Origin: Acidobacteriaceae bacterium | Lineage (GTDB): Bacteria > Acidobacteriota > Terriglobia > Terriglobales > Acidobacteriaceae | NCBI GenBank assembly: GCA_003138515.1 | Contig: PLGG01000089.1 | Location: 1 to 52,815, forward strand | Reading direction: 5' to 3' | Length of the DNA stretch: 52,815 nt | In this document: positions 17,901-25,529 of the stretch, one piece after another | Position numbering within the stretch: position 1 is the first letter of the stretch | How the letters are laid out: every line of letters starts with the position of its first letter | Translations under genes and position numbers: made by a program | The notes under the pieces: model-generated | Database searches by the model: none | The model's input: only the letters and a program-made list of their open reading frames with translations | What the model was told of the DNA's origin: nothing

Positions 17901-18471
17901 CGAGATCCCCCGCGTTGTTGGCCTCCTGGCTGACGCCTGGGTTCAAGCCGATGATCTGCGTGAAGTTACGCGTAACCAAAGGCAGGTTGGCCAGCATTGC
18001 GGAATCCGTGACGCGCCCCAATTCACTCGATTCGGTCTGCAACTCCACGCCAGCAGAAGCCACGGTAATCGTTTCAGTCACCGCACCCGGCGCCATACCG
18101 ATGTTCAGTACCGTTGTCTCCGTCACGACCACCTGCACGTTCGGCGACGAGGCCATCTTGAACCCTTGTTTCGTGACTTCGACTGTGTATTGACCCGGGG
18201 GAAGCAGGGAGAATACATACAGTCCGTGGTCGTTGGATTGCGCCGCTCGAATGTAGCCAGTGGCCACATCCGTAATCTTCACCTGGGCACTCACCACCAT
18301 TGCGCCCGTGGGGTCGGTGATCGCGCCGCTGATGGCGCCTGTTCCACCTGTCTGCGCACTTAGCAGCCCGCCGGTTGTGAATAGTGCACATGCGACGAAC
18401 GCTACGAATGCGTAGAGGTAGGGGAAGGTAATGTGCTTGCGAGCGGATTGTATTTGCTGGGAGTAATGCAT
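14929..18471 (-). CDS. Oar-like TonB-dependent receptor with carboxypeptidase-regulatory domain
   Basis: Large outer-membrane protein, 1180 residues. A signal peptide (hydrophobic stretch about 15-35 ending LLSAQ) is followed by a CarboxypepD_reg-like beta-sandwich (TGAISGAITDPTGAMVVSAQ and on to GLYVFSLLPPGQYTVEVTKQ, about 40-125). A plug-like part (about 130-250) comes next, then a long beta-barrel ending VIQFSLRYAF, whose terminal Phe fits the BAM signal. I moved the start to ATG 18471 because AGAGGAG stands 8 bases upstream; the longer frame only runs through the 5' repeats. Proteins of this kind are abundant in Acidobacteriota and take up large or poorly soluble ligands. The co-directional esterase 43 bases downstream suggests an ester ligand. 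No TonB/ExbBD genes are nearby. Confidence 0.92.
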   Translation of the reverse strand: MHYSQQIQSARKHITFPYLYAFVAFVACALFTTGGLLSAQTGGTGAISGAITDPTGAMVVSAQVKITDVATGYIRAAQSNDHGLYVFSLLPPGQYTVEVTKQGFKMASSPNVQVVVTETTVLNIGMAPGAVTETITVASAGVELQTESSELGRVTDSAMLANLPLVTRNFTQIIGLNPGVSQEANNAGDLGRGNGSQDASPAGGSLMSQGAASTDNHFEMNGITINDIQGSWIYSAGVPSPNPDTIQEFKVQTALYDATSGRNAGADVNVITKSGTNEYHATLFEYFRNEDLNANDWFAKANLQPRLILRQNQYGLTAGGPVVRNKFLMFGSWQGTRQLNSQDPANHKEVFLPPLTNDRSATGLGKAFAGDEGYLGPSSGQVNANGTVTYYPGASYAYSIPIAPQAVALFNVKLPNGQYMIPNPQTIDTSNPSLETRGTAFISQPGFFNEDQWMANADYLRSDRNKIAFRYFGATSNMEWTTLFQTEGNGLYQPERFDVGSVSDTFILSPRLVNQFVVGLHRSMSNQTYNNAFTFNSLGMNTPGAYQADNAFPLIDIADDGFSTGTTSALYFLQDEYVANDILSWTKGKHQFTFGGGYTFGRDDMAKFNFEAYFIPLTWEDFLAGQANAGFSGWSNIYEIFSSLGDLDRDWRYRQGNAFIQDDYKVTKRLTLNLGLRFERIGNMAAANSAGNVDLAKLDKNPPPTGSVAGYMVSANYRGIPLPNGVIRANNNSVLNDQGQNTWNPRLGFAWVLPGSDRFVLRGGAGMYHTTTEAQMNLQLCAEDPTGAWVVLAGQANVNSSDANPFPAPPNFPAFLPYTPQSATSTDSQYSIDSLDLGWRPPTTYHYSLGLQSRLPGGPVLDVAYAGARDLHLVFDRTANQAPLASPSNPIRGQTTNTLANIVYRKPYQGFTTQAVTNDQTGGQAWYSSLQASLTQKFRQSLQYQASFTWTRLLSPVPGFTIGSNEISPSGDQNNLHVHSPGYGPDFNIRPLRFVLSAFYILPSPAKSHTLLANTLGGWSLATATLVQDGQQAGIGYNNLNNVYGVNGDRASYAPGCDKNHVSTAGSISHRVNNYINSACFTSPAIIGDDGIGTGFGNTPNGILREPDQADIDLSLGKSVQVHWPKEDASVQFRTDFFNALNHPNFAGPNNTASSPAVFGQITSMSTNPRVIQFSLRYAF

Positions 18472-18474
18472 CTG

Positions 18475-18519
18475 TTTTCTCCTCTTCGAATCGGACCTCT
18501 CCGAATCCGGCCTCTCCGA
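18475..18519. repeat. Three 15-bp repeats with ribosome-binding-site-like core before the receptor gene
   Basis: On the minus strand the leader reads TCGGAGAGGCCGGAT, TCGGAGAGGTCCGAT, TCGAAGAGGAGAAAA. The last unit contains the Shine-Dalgarno of the receptor, and the two earlier units each hold a GAGAGG core. The units are 15 bases, so the frame stays open through them. Confidence 0.6.
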
Positions 18520-18863
18520 ACATGGCCCCAGAAAGCAATTCGCATACACTACAAAACGAAATGCAGGACGCGACAGGTCCTGAGCGGACATTTTCATGTC
18601 ATTTACGGACACCCGGTGCAGAGAGAGAAAAGCCGACGTGCCTCGCATCTCTCGCACGCACCGAGTTTTTGGGGTAAAAGCGGGAAGACGCGCTATTTGC
18701 CGAGTTCAAGTGAAGGAAGAGGCGGTAGCCGATTAGATACGGGGCAGTGGGCAGACACGGCCTGGATTTGCTCTGCACCTTGCCGACCGAAGAGTTCAGC
18801 ATCGGTGGAAGCACGGCTGTCGGCAAGGGTCTCGGAGTTGTATGGGGGATGACTCAGCTTGCT
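18520..18863. other. Intergenic leader of the receptor gene, no gene seen
   Basis: This stretch separates aceB (ending at 18864) from the receptor leader and must hold the receptor promoter on the minus strand. AGGAC...GTCCT around 18570-18590 is a small dyad. I see no convincing -35/-10 pair, RNA gene or coding frame. Confidence 0.4.
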
Positions 18864-20453
18864 TCAGAGCAGATCCTCAGATGCCCTTGTGGTCAGGAAT
18901 TCGCAGAATTCTCCTTCGCTGAGCTGGCTTAGAATCTCGGCGGCCCGCATGAATCGGCTGGCTTCGAAAGCGTCGATGCCGGTTGTGTTCCTGATTGATT
19001 CCAGGATCTTGGCGAGCACCGTCTGAAAACGCGCGGAAGTCACGCCGCGACCGTCGTCGAGCTTGGCGCCATAGCGAATCCACTGCCACAATTGGGCACG
19101 GCAGATTTCGGCTGTGGCGACGTCTTCCATCAGGTTGTAGATGGGGACACAGCCATTGCCGCGCAGCCACGATTCGATATAGCGCAGCGCGACTTCAATG
19201 TTCCGCTCGAAACCGAATTCTGTGATGCGCCCTTTAGGAATTTCGAGCAGATTCTCCGCCGTGATTCGCGAAAGCGCCTCAGCCGGTGGACGAATCTGAT
19301 TCTTGCCGGGCATGTGCTCGTCAAAAACCTGCTGGGCGACCGGCACAAGGCCTGGATGCGCGACCCACGTTCCGTCGTGGCCGGCGCGGACTTCGCGCAA
19401 CTTGTCTTCGCGCACCCGCTGCATGGCCTCCTCGTTGGCCTTGGGGTCGTCGCGAATCGGGATCTGCGCGGCCATGCCACCCATGGCGTGGATGCCGCGC
19501 CTGTGACAGGTGTGGATGAGAAGCTCGACATACGAGCGCAGAAACGGCTGATCCATCGTGACGTCGCCGCGTTGCGGCAGCATGCATTCAGCGCGGCCGC
19601 GAAACTTCTTGATAAAGCTAAAAATGTAATCCCAACGGCCGCAGTTCAAACCCGCCGAGTGGTCACGCAACTCGTAAAGGATCTCGTCCATTTCGAACGC
19701 CGCAGGAATGGTTTCGATCAATACTGTGGCGCGAATGCCCCCGGACGGGATCCCGGCGTACCCCTGCGCAAACTCGAATACCTCGTTCCACAACTGCGCC
19801 TCCTTGTGGCTTTCCATTTTCGGAAGATAGAAATAAGGAGCGGAACCCCGATCGAGAAGAATCCGGAAATTGTGGAAGAAATAGAGGCCAAAGTCGAAAA
19901 GCGATGCGGAGATGGGCAAGCCGTCGATCTCGAAATGCTTTTCAACCATGTGCCAACCACGCGGCCGAACAAAAAGAACCGCCGGATTCGAGTTCAGCTT
20001 ATAGGTGCGGCCATCGGGCGACTGCCACTCAATGGTGCGAGCATTCGCGTCGCGCAGATTTCTTTGCCCCTCAATGCAATTGCTCCAGGTAGGGGAGTTG
20101 GCGTCTTCAAAGTCGGCCATAAACACTTTGGCCCCGGAATTAAGCGCATTGATCACCATCTTCCGTTCAGTTGGCCCGGTGATCTCCACCCGCCGGTCTA
20201 CCAATTCCGCGGGAATGGGTGCGACCGTCCAGGAAGATTGCCGGATCGACTCGGTTGCCGACAGAAAGCAGGGGAACTGCCCGCGATCGAAAAGCTCCTG
20301 GCGCTGACGCCGCATTTCCAGCAGCGAAACACGCCGCGCTTCGAATTTGTGGTGAAGTGCCCGCAGGAATCTGCAGGCCGGCGCGGTTAGTACATCGCGC
20401 TGCTCCGCATAATGCGGATCGATTGGGTTCAACATCTCGATGACATAACTCAT
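18864..20453 (-). CDS. aceB: Malate synthase A
   Basis: Condenses glyoxylate and acetyl-CoA to malate, the second step of the glyoxylate shunt, in the cytoplasm. The protein is about 529 residues, normal for the A isoform. The segment DHSAGLNCGRWDYIFSFIKK is the malate synthase signature, and FMADFEDANSPTW and the GRWD Asp/Arg region are conserved. The Shine-Dalgarno AAGGAG sits 2 bases before ATG 20459 but 8 bases before ATG 20453, so the second ATG (MSYVIEM) is the likelier start. It follows aceA by about 30 bases on the same strand and is surely co-transcribed with it. Confidence 0.96.
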   Translation of the reverse strand: MSYVIEMLNPIDPHYAEQRDVLTAPACRFLRALHHKFEARRVSLLEMRRQRQELFDRGQFPCFLSATESIRQSSWTVAPIPAELVDRRVEITGPTERKMVINALNSGAKVFMADFEDANSPTWSNCIEGQRNLRDANARTIEWQSPDGRTYKLNSNPAVLFVRPRGWHMVEKHFEIDGLPISASLFDFGLYFFHNFRILLDRGSAPYFYLPKMESHKEAQLWNEVFEFAQGYAGIPSGGIRATVLIETIPAAFEMDEILYELRDHSAGLNCGRWDYIFSFIKKFRGRAECMLPQRGDVTMDQPFLRSYVELLIHTCHRRGIHAMGGMAAQIPIRDDPKANEEAMQRVREDKLREVRAGHDGTWVAHPGLVPVAQQVFDEHMPGKNQIRPPAEALSRITAENLLEIPKGRITEFGFERNIEVALRYIESWLRGNGCVPIYNLMEDVATAEICRAQLWQWIRYGAKLDDGRGVTSARFQTVLAKILESIRNTTGIDAFEASRFMRAAEILSQLSEGEFCEFLTTRASEDLL

Positions 20454-20486
20454 CTTCATAGCTCCTTGTTGATTGCGTTGCAGCGA

Positions 20487-21797
20487 TCACGCGCTGGCAG
20501 GCTGTCCATCCGGCACTTCATGGTCGTAAGGGTCTTCGAACTGCGCCTCTTCCGTGGAGCCAGGTGTCGCGCGCGTGGAGAGATTGCCGGAGGCGATGGT
20601 TGTGGCAACCCGGTCGAAGTAGCCCGTGCCGACAAAACTTTGATGCCTGACTGCCGAGTAGCCGTACTTCTCCGCCATTTCAAATTCGCGCTCCTGCAAC
20701 TCCGCGTAAGCCAACATGCCGATACGGCCATAGGAATGGGCCAGCTCAAACATGGAGTGGTTTAATGCATGGAAGCCGGCCAGCGTGACGAATTGGAACC
20801 GATAGCCAAACTCTCCGAGCCGCTGCTGGAATGAAACAATCTCCGGTCGAGTGAGTTTGGCATTCCAATTGAACGAGGGCGAGCAATTGTAGGCCAGCAA
20901 CTTGCCCGGGAACTGGCTGTGAATTGCGCCGGCAAACTGCTTCGCATCCTCCAGGTTTGGCTCCGAGGTCTCGCACCAGATCATGTCCGCATAGGGCGCA
21001 TACGCAAGGCCGCGCGCTATCGCGGCTTCGATGCCTCCGCGGAAGGTGAAGAAGCCCTCCACTGTTCTTGAGCCGGAAAGGAACGGCTGGTCGCTTGGGT
21101 CGCAATCGCTGGTGATCAGTTGCGCTGCGTCGGCATCGGTGCGCGCAATCAGGAGGGTCGGTACGTTCAGAACATCGGCGGCAAGACGCGCCGCGATCAG
21201 CTTCAGAATCGCTTCGCGCGTGGGCACGAGCACCTTTCCGCCGAGGTGTCCGCATTTTTTCGCGGAAGACAATTGGTCTTCAAAGTGAACGGCGGCTGCG
21301 CCGGCTTCAATGAGCGCCTTCATCAGCTCGAATGCGTTCAGATTGCCCCCAAAGCCGGCTTCTGCATCGGCCACGATCGGCAACATCCAGTCAATCGATT
21401 TGCCCCCTTCGGCATGGGCAATCTGGTCGGCTCGCAACAGCGCGTTATTGATGGCCCGGACCAAGGCGGGAACACTGTTGGCGGGATAGAGACTCTGGTC
21501 CGGATACATCTGCCCGCCAAGATTGGCGTCGGCGGCAACCTGCCAGCCGCTCAGGTAGATGGCTTTCAGTCCCGCAGCCGCCATTTCGACCGCCTGATTG
21601 CCGGTGAGCGCGCCGAGAGCGGCGACGTGGCTATCCTTCTGGAGCAGGCGCCAAAGCTTCTCAGCGCCCGCGCGGGCCAGTGAGTATTCAACGCGTACCG
21701 TTCCGCGCAGCCTGCGCACTTCCTCCGGGCTATAGGTCCGGGTAATACCGTCCCAACGGGGCGAGTCCCAACCATCGATGAATGCGGAATTCTCCAT
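20487..21797 (-). CDS. aceA: Isocitrate lyase
   Basis: Splits isocitrate into glyoxylate and succinate, the entry step of the glyoxylate shunt. The 436-residue protein matches the E. coli-type length. The catalytic KKCGHLGGK motif is complete, and [10 protein letters not shown] near the N terminus, DAEAGFGG and WCETSEP are all present. Its ATG has AGGGAG about 6 bases upstream. A possible promoter and a 25-bp dyad lie in the 240-base gap to the divergent TPR-type regulator. Together with the acetyl-CoA-forming cluster next door, it would let the cell grow on a compound broken down to C2 units. Confidence 0.97.
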   Translation of the reverse strand: MENSAFIDGWDSPRWDGITRTYSPEEVRRLRGTVRVEYSLARAGAEKLWRLLQKDSHVAALGALTGNQAVEMAAAGLKAIYLSGWQVAADANLGGQMYPDQSLYPANSVPALVRAINNALLRADQIAHAEGGKSIDWMLPIVADAEAGFGGNLNAFELMKALIEAGAAAVHFEDQLSSAKKCGHLGGKVLVPTREAILKLIAARLAADVLNVPTLLIARTDADAAQLITSDCDPSDQPFLSGSRTVEGFFTFRGGIEAAIARGLAYAPYADMIWCETSEPNLEDAKQFAGAIHSQFPGKLLAYNCSPSFNWNAKLTRPEIVSFQQRLGEFGYRFQFVTLAGFHALNHSMFELAHSYGRIGMLAYAELQEREFEMAEKYGYSAVRHQSFVGTGYFDRVATTIASGNLSTRATPGSTEEAQFEDPYDHEVPDGQPASA

Positions 21798-21840
21798 TGC
21801 GATCTCCCTGGGGCCTTATGGGCCGCGATCCAATGTTTCG

Positions 21841-21870
21841 TATTGAAAACCGAATTCTCCTGCCGTGCAA
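21841..21870 (-). promoter_or_regulatory. Possible sigma-70 promoter of aceA
   Basis: On the minus strand TTGCAC (21870-21865) and TCAATA (21846-21841) are 18 bases apart and would start transcription about 35-40 bases before the aceA ATG. The match to consensus is only fair. The dyad at 21874-21898 lies immediately upstream of the -35 box, an activator position. Confidence 0.3.
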
Positions 21871-21873
21871 TCC

Positions 21874-21898
21874 CTGCTCATCCGAATCGGACGAGCAG
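21874..21898. promoter_or_regulatory. 25-bp dyad between aceA and the TPR-Fis regulator
   Basis: CTGCTCATCCGAATCGGACG followed by AGCAG is an inverted repeat in which 11 of 13 bases of each half match. It lies midway between the divergent starts and is the best operator candidate for the glyoxylate-shunt operon. Confidence 0.45.
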
Positions 21899-22037
21899 AC
21901 AAATCGCATCGGTCCACGGCATAAAGCATCCGTCGCCATGACCTTGACCAGGATCTTCGGCTATTCTTGACATTCGGGTCCCTGAGCCAATCCGACCCAT
22001 CGACCGGATTGACCCACCACGTTTGAGGCAGAGTCCA

Positions 22038-23642
22038 TTGGCCTTGCGGCAAAGCACGATCGATCAACTGACGGCAGCTCTGCGGTTCCGGCGCATCGAA
22101 GAGGGCATCACCCTCATGGAGCGAATTGCAGACGATCTCGAAAAGATCGATGCATCCACAGAGAATCCCGGAAGCCTTCCGGTTCTGGTTGCACAATGGA
22201 TCGATGCCGGCTTTCGCGACGCAAGGTTCCTGACACCTTTTCTGAACCGATTCAGCAGCGCGTTCCGAAAGCAAATGACGGTCGATCAATATCTGCAGTT
22301 GCGGCTTGCGGAAGGGTTCTGCGCGCTCGCGATGCGCCAAAGCGACGAGGCTATCCGCATTCTGGAACTCTTGATTCAGACCCGCCAGGATCTGGGCGAC
22401 GCGAACAGACTGGCTCTTGCCCATTTCTGGAAAGGCCGGGCGCACCGGAAAAAGGGCGAGTACGAGAGCGCTCTCACACACATCGCGCGGGCCCGCGATC
22501 TCGCAACTGCTTCGGGCGACTTCGTGTTCCGGGCAATCATCCGAATTCAGGAGAGCTGGCTGCTTTTTCAAAAAGGCCTCGATAAGGAGGCGCTGCAACT
22601 TCTTTATTCATCCGAGGCCACGTTGAAATCCACCGACCACTACGTTGCGCTGGGCAACATCGAGTCGGCCCGGGGGCGGATCATCCGCCGATCCGGCGAC
22701 TATGCATCCGCGCTCAAGCGTTTCGCCAAGGCGGTGCGCCTGTACGAGAAGCGCGATCCGCAACACGCCAATCTGGCGCGCTGCCTGGTGAACGCCGCAT
22801 ACGTGCGCCGCATCCTGGCGCTCGAAATCAAGAAGCGTATCGACAAGAGAGCACAATCGGGCATGGCGCGGCCACCCGGCGGGCGCGGAGATATTGAATC
22901 GCTGCGGGCTCGCTATCAGCGACTTTGTCACGAAGCATTGGAAAATCTGCGCACCGCCAGGGAGATTTACGAATTCCATGGAGATGAGGATGGGCTTGGC
23001 AACGTGGTGCTGAACCTGGGCTACCTTCATCTGGACCAGGGTGAAATCGACCGGGCATCGCAGGAAGCGGATAGTGCGTTCCGGATTGGATCCGGCCGGA
23101 CCGATCAGATTCTGATGGCGCGCGCGCGCATTCTGGGAGCAGCTTGCGAAAATGCCCATGTTGAGGAGCAGACAGGAGAGCACGACGATGTCGCCGTCCA
23201 TGCCAGCCGCGCACGGGAAAACAGTGAGGAGGCGCTCGCTCTGGCCCGGAGCACACAGAATCGCCGATTGCTGGCCGCCGCGCTGTTGGCTCGTGGAGCG
23301 ACTGCCGCAAACGATTTTTACCAGGACTGGGAACTCGCGCGCACCTGCGCCGCCGAAGCGGCCACAAACATCGGGTCAGGAGAGAACGATTTGCTGGTCG
23401 AGGCGCTCGCGGACCTGAAAACCCGGATTGTCCAGGCTGCGGGCATCAACGATACCCTTCGCGCGTGGTCGGAAGGCATGCTCGGCGACAAGACGTTTCA
23501 GCAGATTGCCGAAGAGTTTGCCGAGATCGTGATTCCCAAGGTGTGGATGCGCGAAGAAAAGAAGATCGCGCGCGTGGCCGAGCGCCTTTCAATCTCTCCG
23601 AAAAAAGTGCGTCGTGTCCTGCGCAATGCGGGTTGGCGTTAG
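22038..23642 (+). CDS. TPR-rich protein with C-terminal Fis-like helix-turn-helix (putative regulator)
   Basis: Mostly helical protein of about 534 residues, soluble, with no signal peptide. Residues about 100-450 look like degenerate tetratricopeptide repeats, with recurring A...Y...G, for instance KGEYESALTHIARARDLA and RSGDYASALKRFAKAVRLYE. The last 50 residues (FQQIAEEFAEIVIPKVWMRE, then ARVAERLSISPKKVRRVLRN) look like a Fis-type DNA-binding helix-turn-helix. No sigma-54 AAA+ domain is present. No ATG lies near the front; TTG 22038 has GAGG 9 bases upstream, while TTG 22023 is an alternative. It is divergent from aceA, so it may sense metabolic state through the TPR part and control aceAB. 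That role is inferred. Confidence 0.8.
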   Translation: MALRQSTIDQLTAALRFRRIEEGITLMERIADDLEKIDASTENPGSLPVLVAQWIDAGFRDARFLTPFLNRFSSAFRKQMTVDQYLQLRLAEGFCALAMRQSDEAIRILELLIQTRQDLGDANRLALAHFWKGRAHRKKGEYESALTHIARARDLATASGDFVFRAIIRIQESWLLFQKGLDKEALQLLYSSEATLKSTDHYVALGNIESARGRIIRRSGDYASALKRFAKAVRLYEKRDPQHANLARCLVNAAYVRRILALEIKKRIDKRAQSGMARPPGGRGDIESLRARYQRLCHEALENLRTAREIYEFHGDEDGLGNVVLNLGYLHLDQGEIDRASQEADSAFRIGSGRTDQILMARARILGAACENAHVEEQTGEHDDVAVHASRARENSEEALALARSTQNRRLLAAALLARGATAANDFYQDWELARTCAAEAATNIGSGENDLLVEALADLKTRIVQAAGINDTLRAWSEGMLGDKTFQQIAEEFAEIVIPKVWMREEKKIARVAERLSISPKKVRRVLRNAGWR

Positions 23643-23728
23643 TTGTGTCAGCCGGACCATCGAGGCAGACGCTCGAACCGGTCGAACCGGAGAAAGCCAC
23701 GGAAGTGCGGCACGATTTCCTGCGCGGC

Positions 23729-24619
23729 TCAGGGCAGCCCGGCGTGGGGCACGGCAACCCGCGTCATAAGGATGGAGGAGCGATGGTGTGCCGCGGCCTC
23801 GGTTTCGTCGAAGGTGGGCGCGGCACAGGCGAAGAGCGTTCGGCCGTCGTCGCCACCCAGCATGCAGGCGAACACGCACAGGCCGCCGGTGTTGAGCTCA
23901 TCGAGGATCGCGCCGCCCTCGGCCACACGGATTAGGCGCTGGTTGCGGACGTCGGCGACCCAGACCGCTCCTTCGGAATCAAGGCAGATGCCGTCGGGCA
24001 CGACGTCCGCCTCTTTGATAATCCGGCCCACGTCCGCCGACGCCGGAGGATCGCCGAAAGCCGCCCACGTGCGCCGGTTGGTCAGTGCGCCATCAGAGAG
24101 AGTGAAAGCGCTGAGACGGTTCGCGAACGTCTCGGCGACGATCAGAGTGCAACCGTCGGGAGTGAGCGCAGTGCCATTCGGAAAGACCAGCCCGTCGGCG
24201 GCAAGGGCGGCAGCACCGCCGGGTGCGACGGAGATGAGCACAGTGGAGCAGACAGGCGAGCCGGCAAAGAGGTCGAAACCGAAGTTGCCCACCCAGGCGC
24301 GGCCATCATGATCGACGAGCATGTCGTTGAGCTCGCCGGGCGCGAGCGCGGTCAGGTCGGCGTGCTCCTCGATGGAGCCATCATGCTCGCGGCGCAGGAT
24401 CTTGCGATCGCGCATAGAGGTGATAAGCAGCCGGCCGTCGGGAAGAAATCCCAGCCCGGCGGGAAAGCCCGGGATACGCGCATAGGTTTCCACTGTGCCG
24501 TCGATCGAAACGGCGAGCACGCGGCGAGTATAGCGGTCGGTGAAGTAGAGTCTGCCGTCGCGCCAGCGCGGGCATTCCGTGAACGAGAGGCCGTCAAGAA
24601 GAGTTGTGAAAGCTGACAT
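23729..24619 (-). CDS. SMP-30/gluconolactonase family protein
   Basis: Six-bladed beta-propeller hydrolase of about 296 residues, likely cytoplasmic since no signal peptide is seen. It begins SAFTTLLDGLSFTECPRWRD, with the metal-binding Glu in FTECPRW (E15). The blades show GFPAGLGFLPDGRLLIT, DHDGRAWVGNFGFDLF, LTPDGCTLIVAETFANR and LDSEGAVWVADVRNQR, all in family style. Members hydrolyse sugar or other lactones with Ca or Zn. ATG 24619 matches the family start; the longer frame adds 26 unlike residues. It is convergent with the TPR regulator and has no operon partner. It could open a lactone formed in the neighbouring ester or sugar pathways. Confidence 0.88.
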   Translation of the reverse strand: MSAFTTLLDGLSFTECPRWRDGRLYFTDRYTRRVLAVSIDGTVETYARIPGFPAGLGFLPDGRLLITSMRDRKILRREHDGSIEEHADLTALAPGELNDMLVDHDGRAWVGNFGFDLFAGSPVCSTVLISVAPGGAAALAADGLVFPNGTALTPDGCTLIVAETFANRLSAFTLSDGALTNRRTWAAFGDPPASADVGRIIKEADVVPDGICLDSEGAVWVADVRNQRLIRVAEGGAILDELNTGGLCVFACMLGGDDGRTLFACAAPTFDETEAAAHHRSSILMTRVAVPHAGLP

Positions 24620-24779
24620 GGTGAGCGGCGTAAGTCTGCATGGCGCCTCCCATAGGTTAGTAGCACAATGGCCGCCCGCAGGGTGCCAAGAGGACAATCC
24701 ATTGTCGTCATCTCACAACTCGCCAGGGAGAAAGGTGAAGCGGATGAACAGGTTAAGGATTCATATGGCCGTATAGTCA

Positions 24780-24948
24780 CCATTTTGGGGCAGGTGCCGA
24801 GCCATTTTCAAGCTTGTTAACCCATTTTGTGAATGATCACGTCGGTGGATTCAATCGGTCGATGCAACACCATCTATTAGAACTTCTTCTATTGAAGGGA
24901 TGGTGTTTATGAACCAAGTGAAGCGGTCGAGACTTTCCGCGGCGCAGA
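24780..24948 (+). mobile_element. Relic of insertion sequence ends (IS30-like left end, plus repeated CCATTTT)
   Basis: GTGGATTCAATCGGTCGATG followed by CAACA (from 24845) resembles the terminal repeat of IS30-family elements. After 38 more bases an ATG (24909) opens MNQVKRSRLSAAQ, which resembles the start of an IS30-type transposase and then breaks into unrelated sequence. AACACCATC/GATGGTGTT (24866-24874, 24899-24907) forms a dyad between them. Just upstream, CCATTTT occurs three times (24780, 24802, 24822) with 20-22 base spacing, which recalls the multiple end repeats of IS21-type elements. All this is from memory of family patterns. Confidence 0.4.
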
Positions 24949-24954
24949 ACCACG

Positions 24955-25074
24955 ATGCTTACGCACATTGAACAGCGAAGGAGCCGGATTCTGGAAGACG
25001 TGAACAGTTCCCGGCCTCTGGCTGAGATTCTGGAGCAGATTACTGCGCTGGTCTCATTTGAACTGCGGGTTTAA
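24955..25074 (+). pseudogene. Fragment resembling a GAF-domain sensor protein
   Basis: A 39-codon frame, MLTHIEQRRSRILEDVNSSR, then PLAEILEQITALVSFELRV, then TAA. The segment 'RR.RILEDINSSRPLAEILEQIT.LVSF.L' is a pattern I know from the linker/GAF start of acidobacterial GAF-GGDEF or sensor-kinase proteins. Nothing of the rest follows, so this is an isolated shard dropped beside IS remnants. Confidence 0.4.
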
Positions 25075-25529
25075 TGCGCGCGTCGCGCACAACAAGCTTC
25101 AGCTTGCGGATGGACCAGCAGGATGACCCATTCATCGAGGGTGGTACGCGAAGCCTTGATATATCTAGTAAATCGATCTTCGCAGTACGAAAAATACGAC
25201 TATCGCTTCAAGATTCCTTCACGATAGGATGAGCTCGTCCAATTTCTTCCTCTAGATTATTCGCGAACCGTTTGACGTCGAGACCGAACCAAACATCATC
25301 GGGAGTCACGATCAATGAAGCTACCGCTAATAACAGTTTTATTAAGCGAGTCCTTGCAACGGGCAAGAACAGGGTGACTTCAAACCCGCAACATCGAATA
25401 CGATGGATGCGCAATATCCGAGGGTCGACAAGCAGAAATGCTCTTTTTGAAGCCCGAATGATCCAACAACTTGAGGGCTCCGCGACAGCCTCAAGCACGA
25501 TTCGAGCAACTACGAAGGGAGATGCAGTT
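25075..25529. other. AT-richer non-coding stretch before the Tat esterase
   Basis: It holds two small dyads (TGCGCG-CGT-CGCGCA at about 25075 and CAAGCT-TC-AGCTTG at about 25094) and must contain the promoter of the following esterase. A reading frame open from 25272 joins the esterase frame but has no family-like content before 25530. No other gene seen. Confidence 0.4.

Noticed and set aside
19092..20390. 432-codon plus-strand ORF within aceB
   Set aside because: Antisense of malate synthase, which carries the full family signature.
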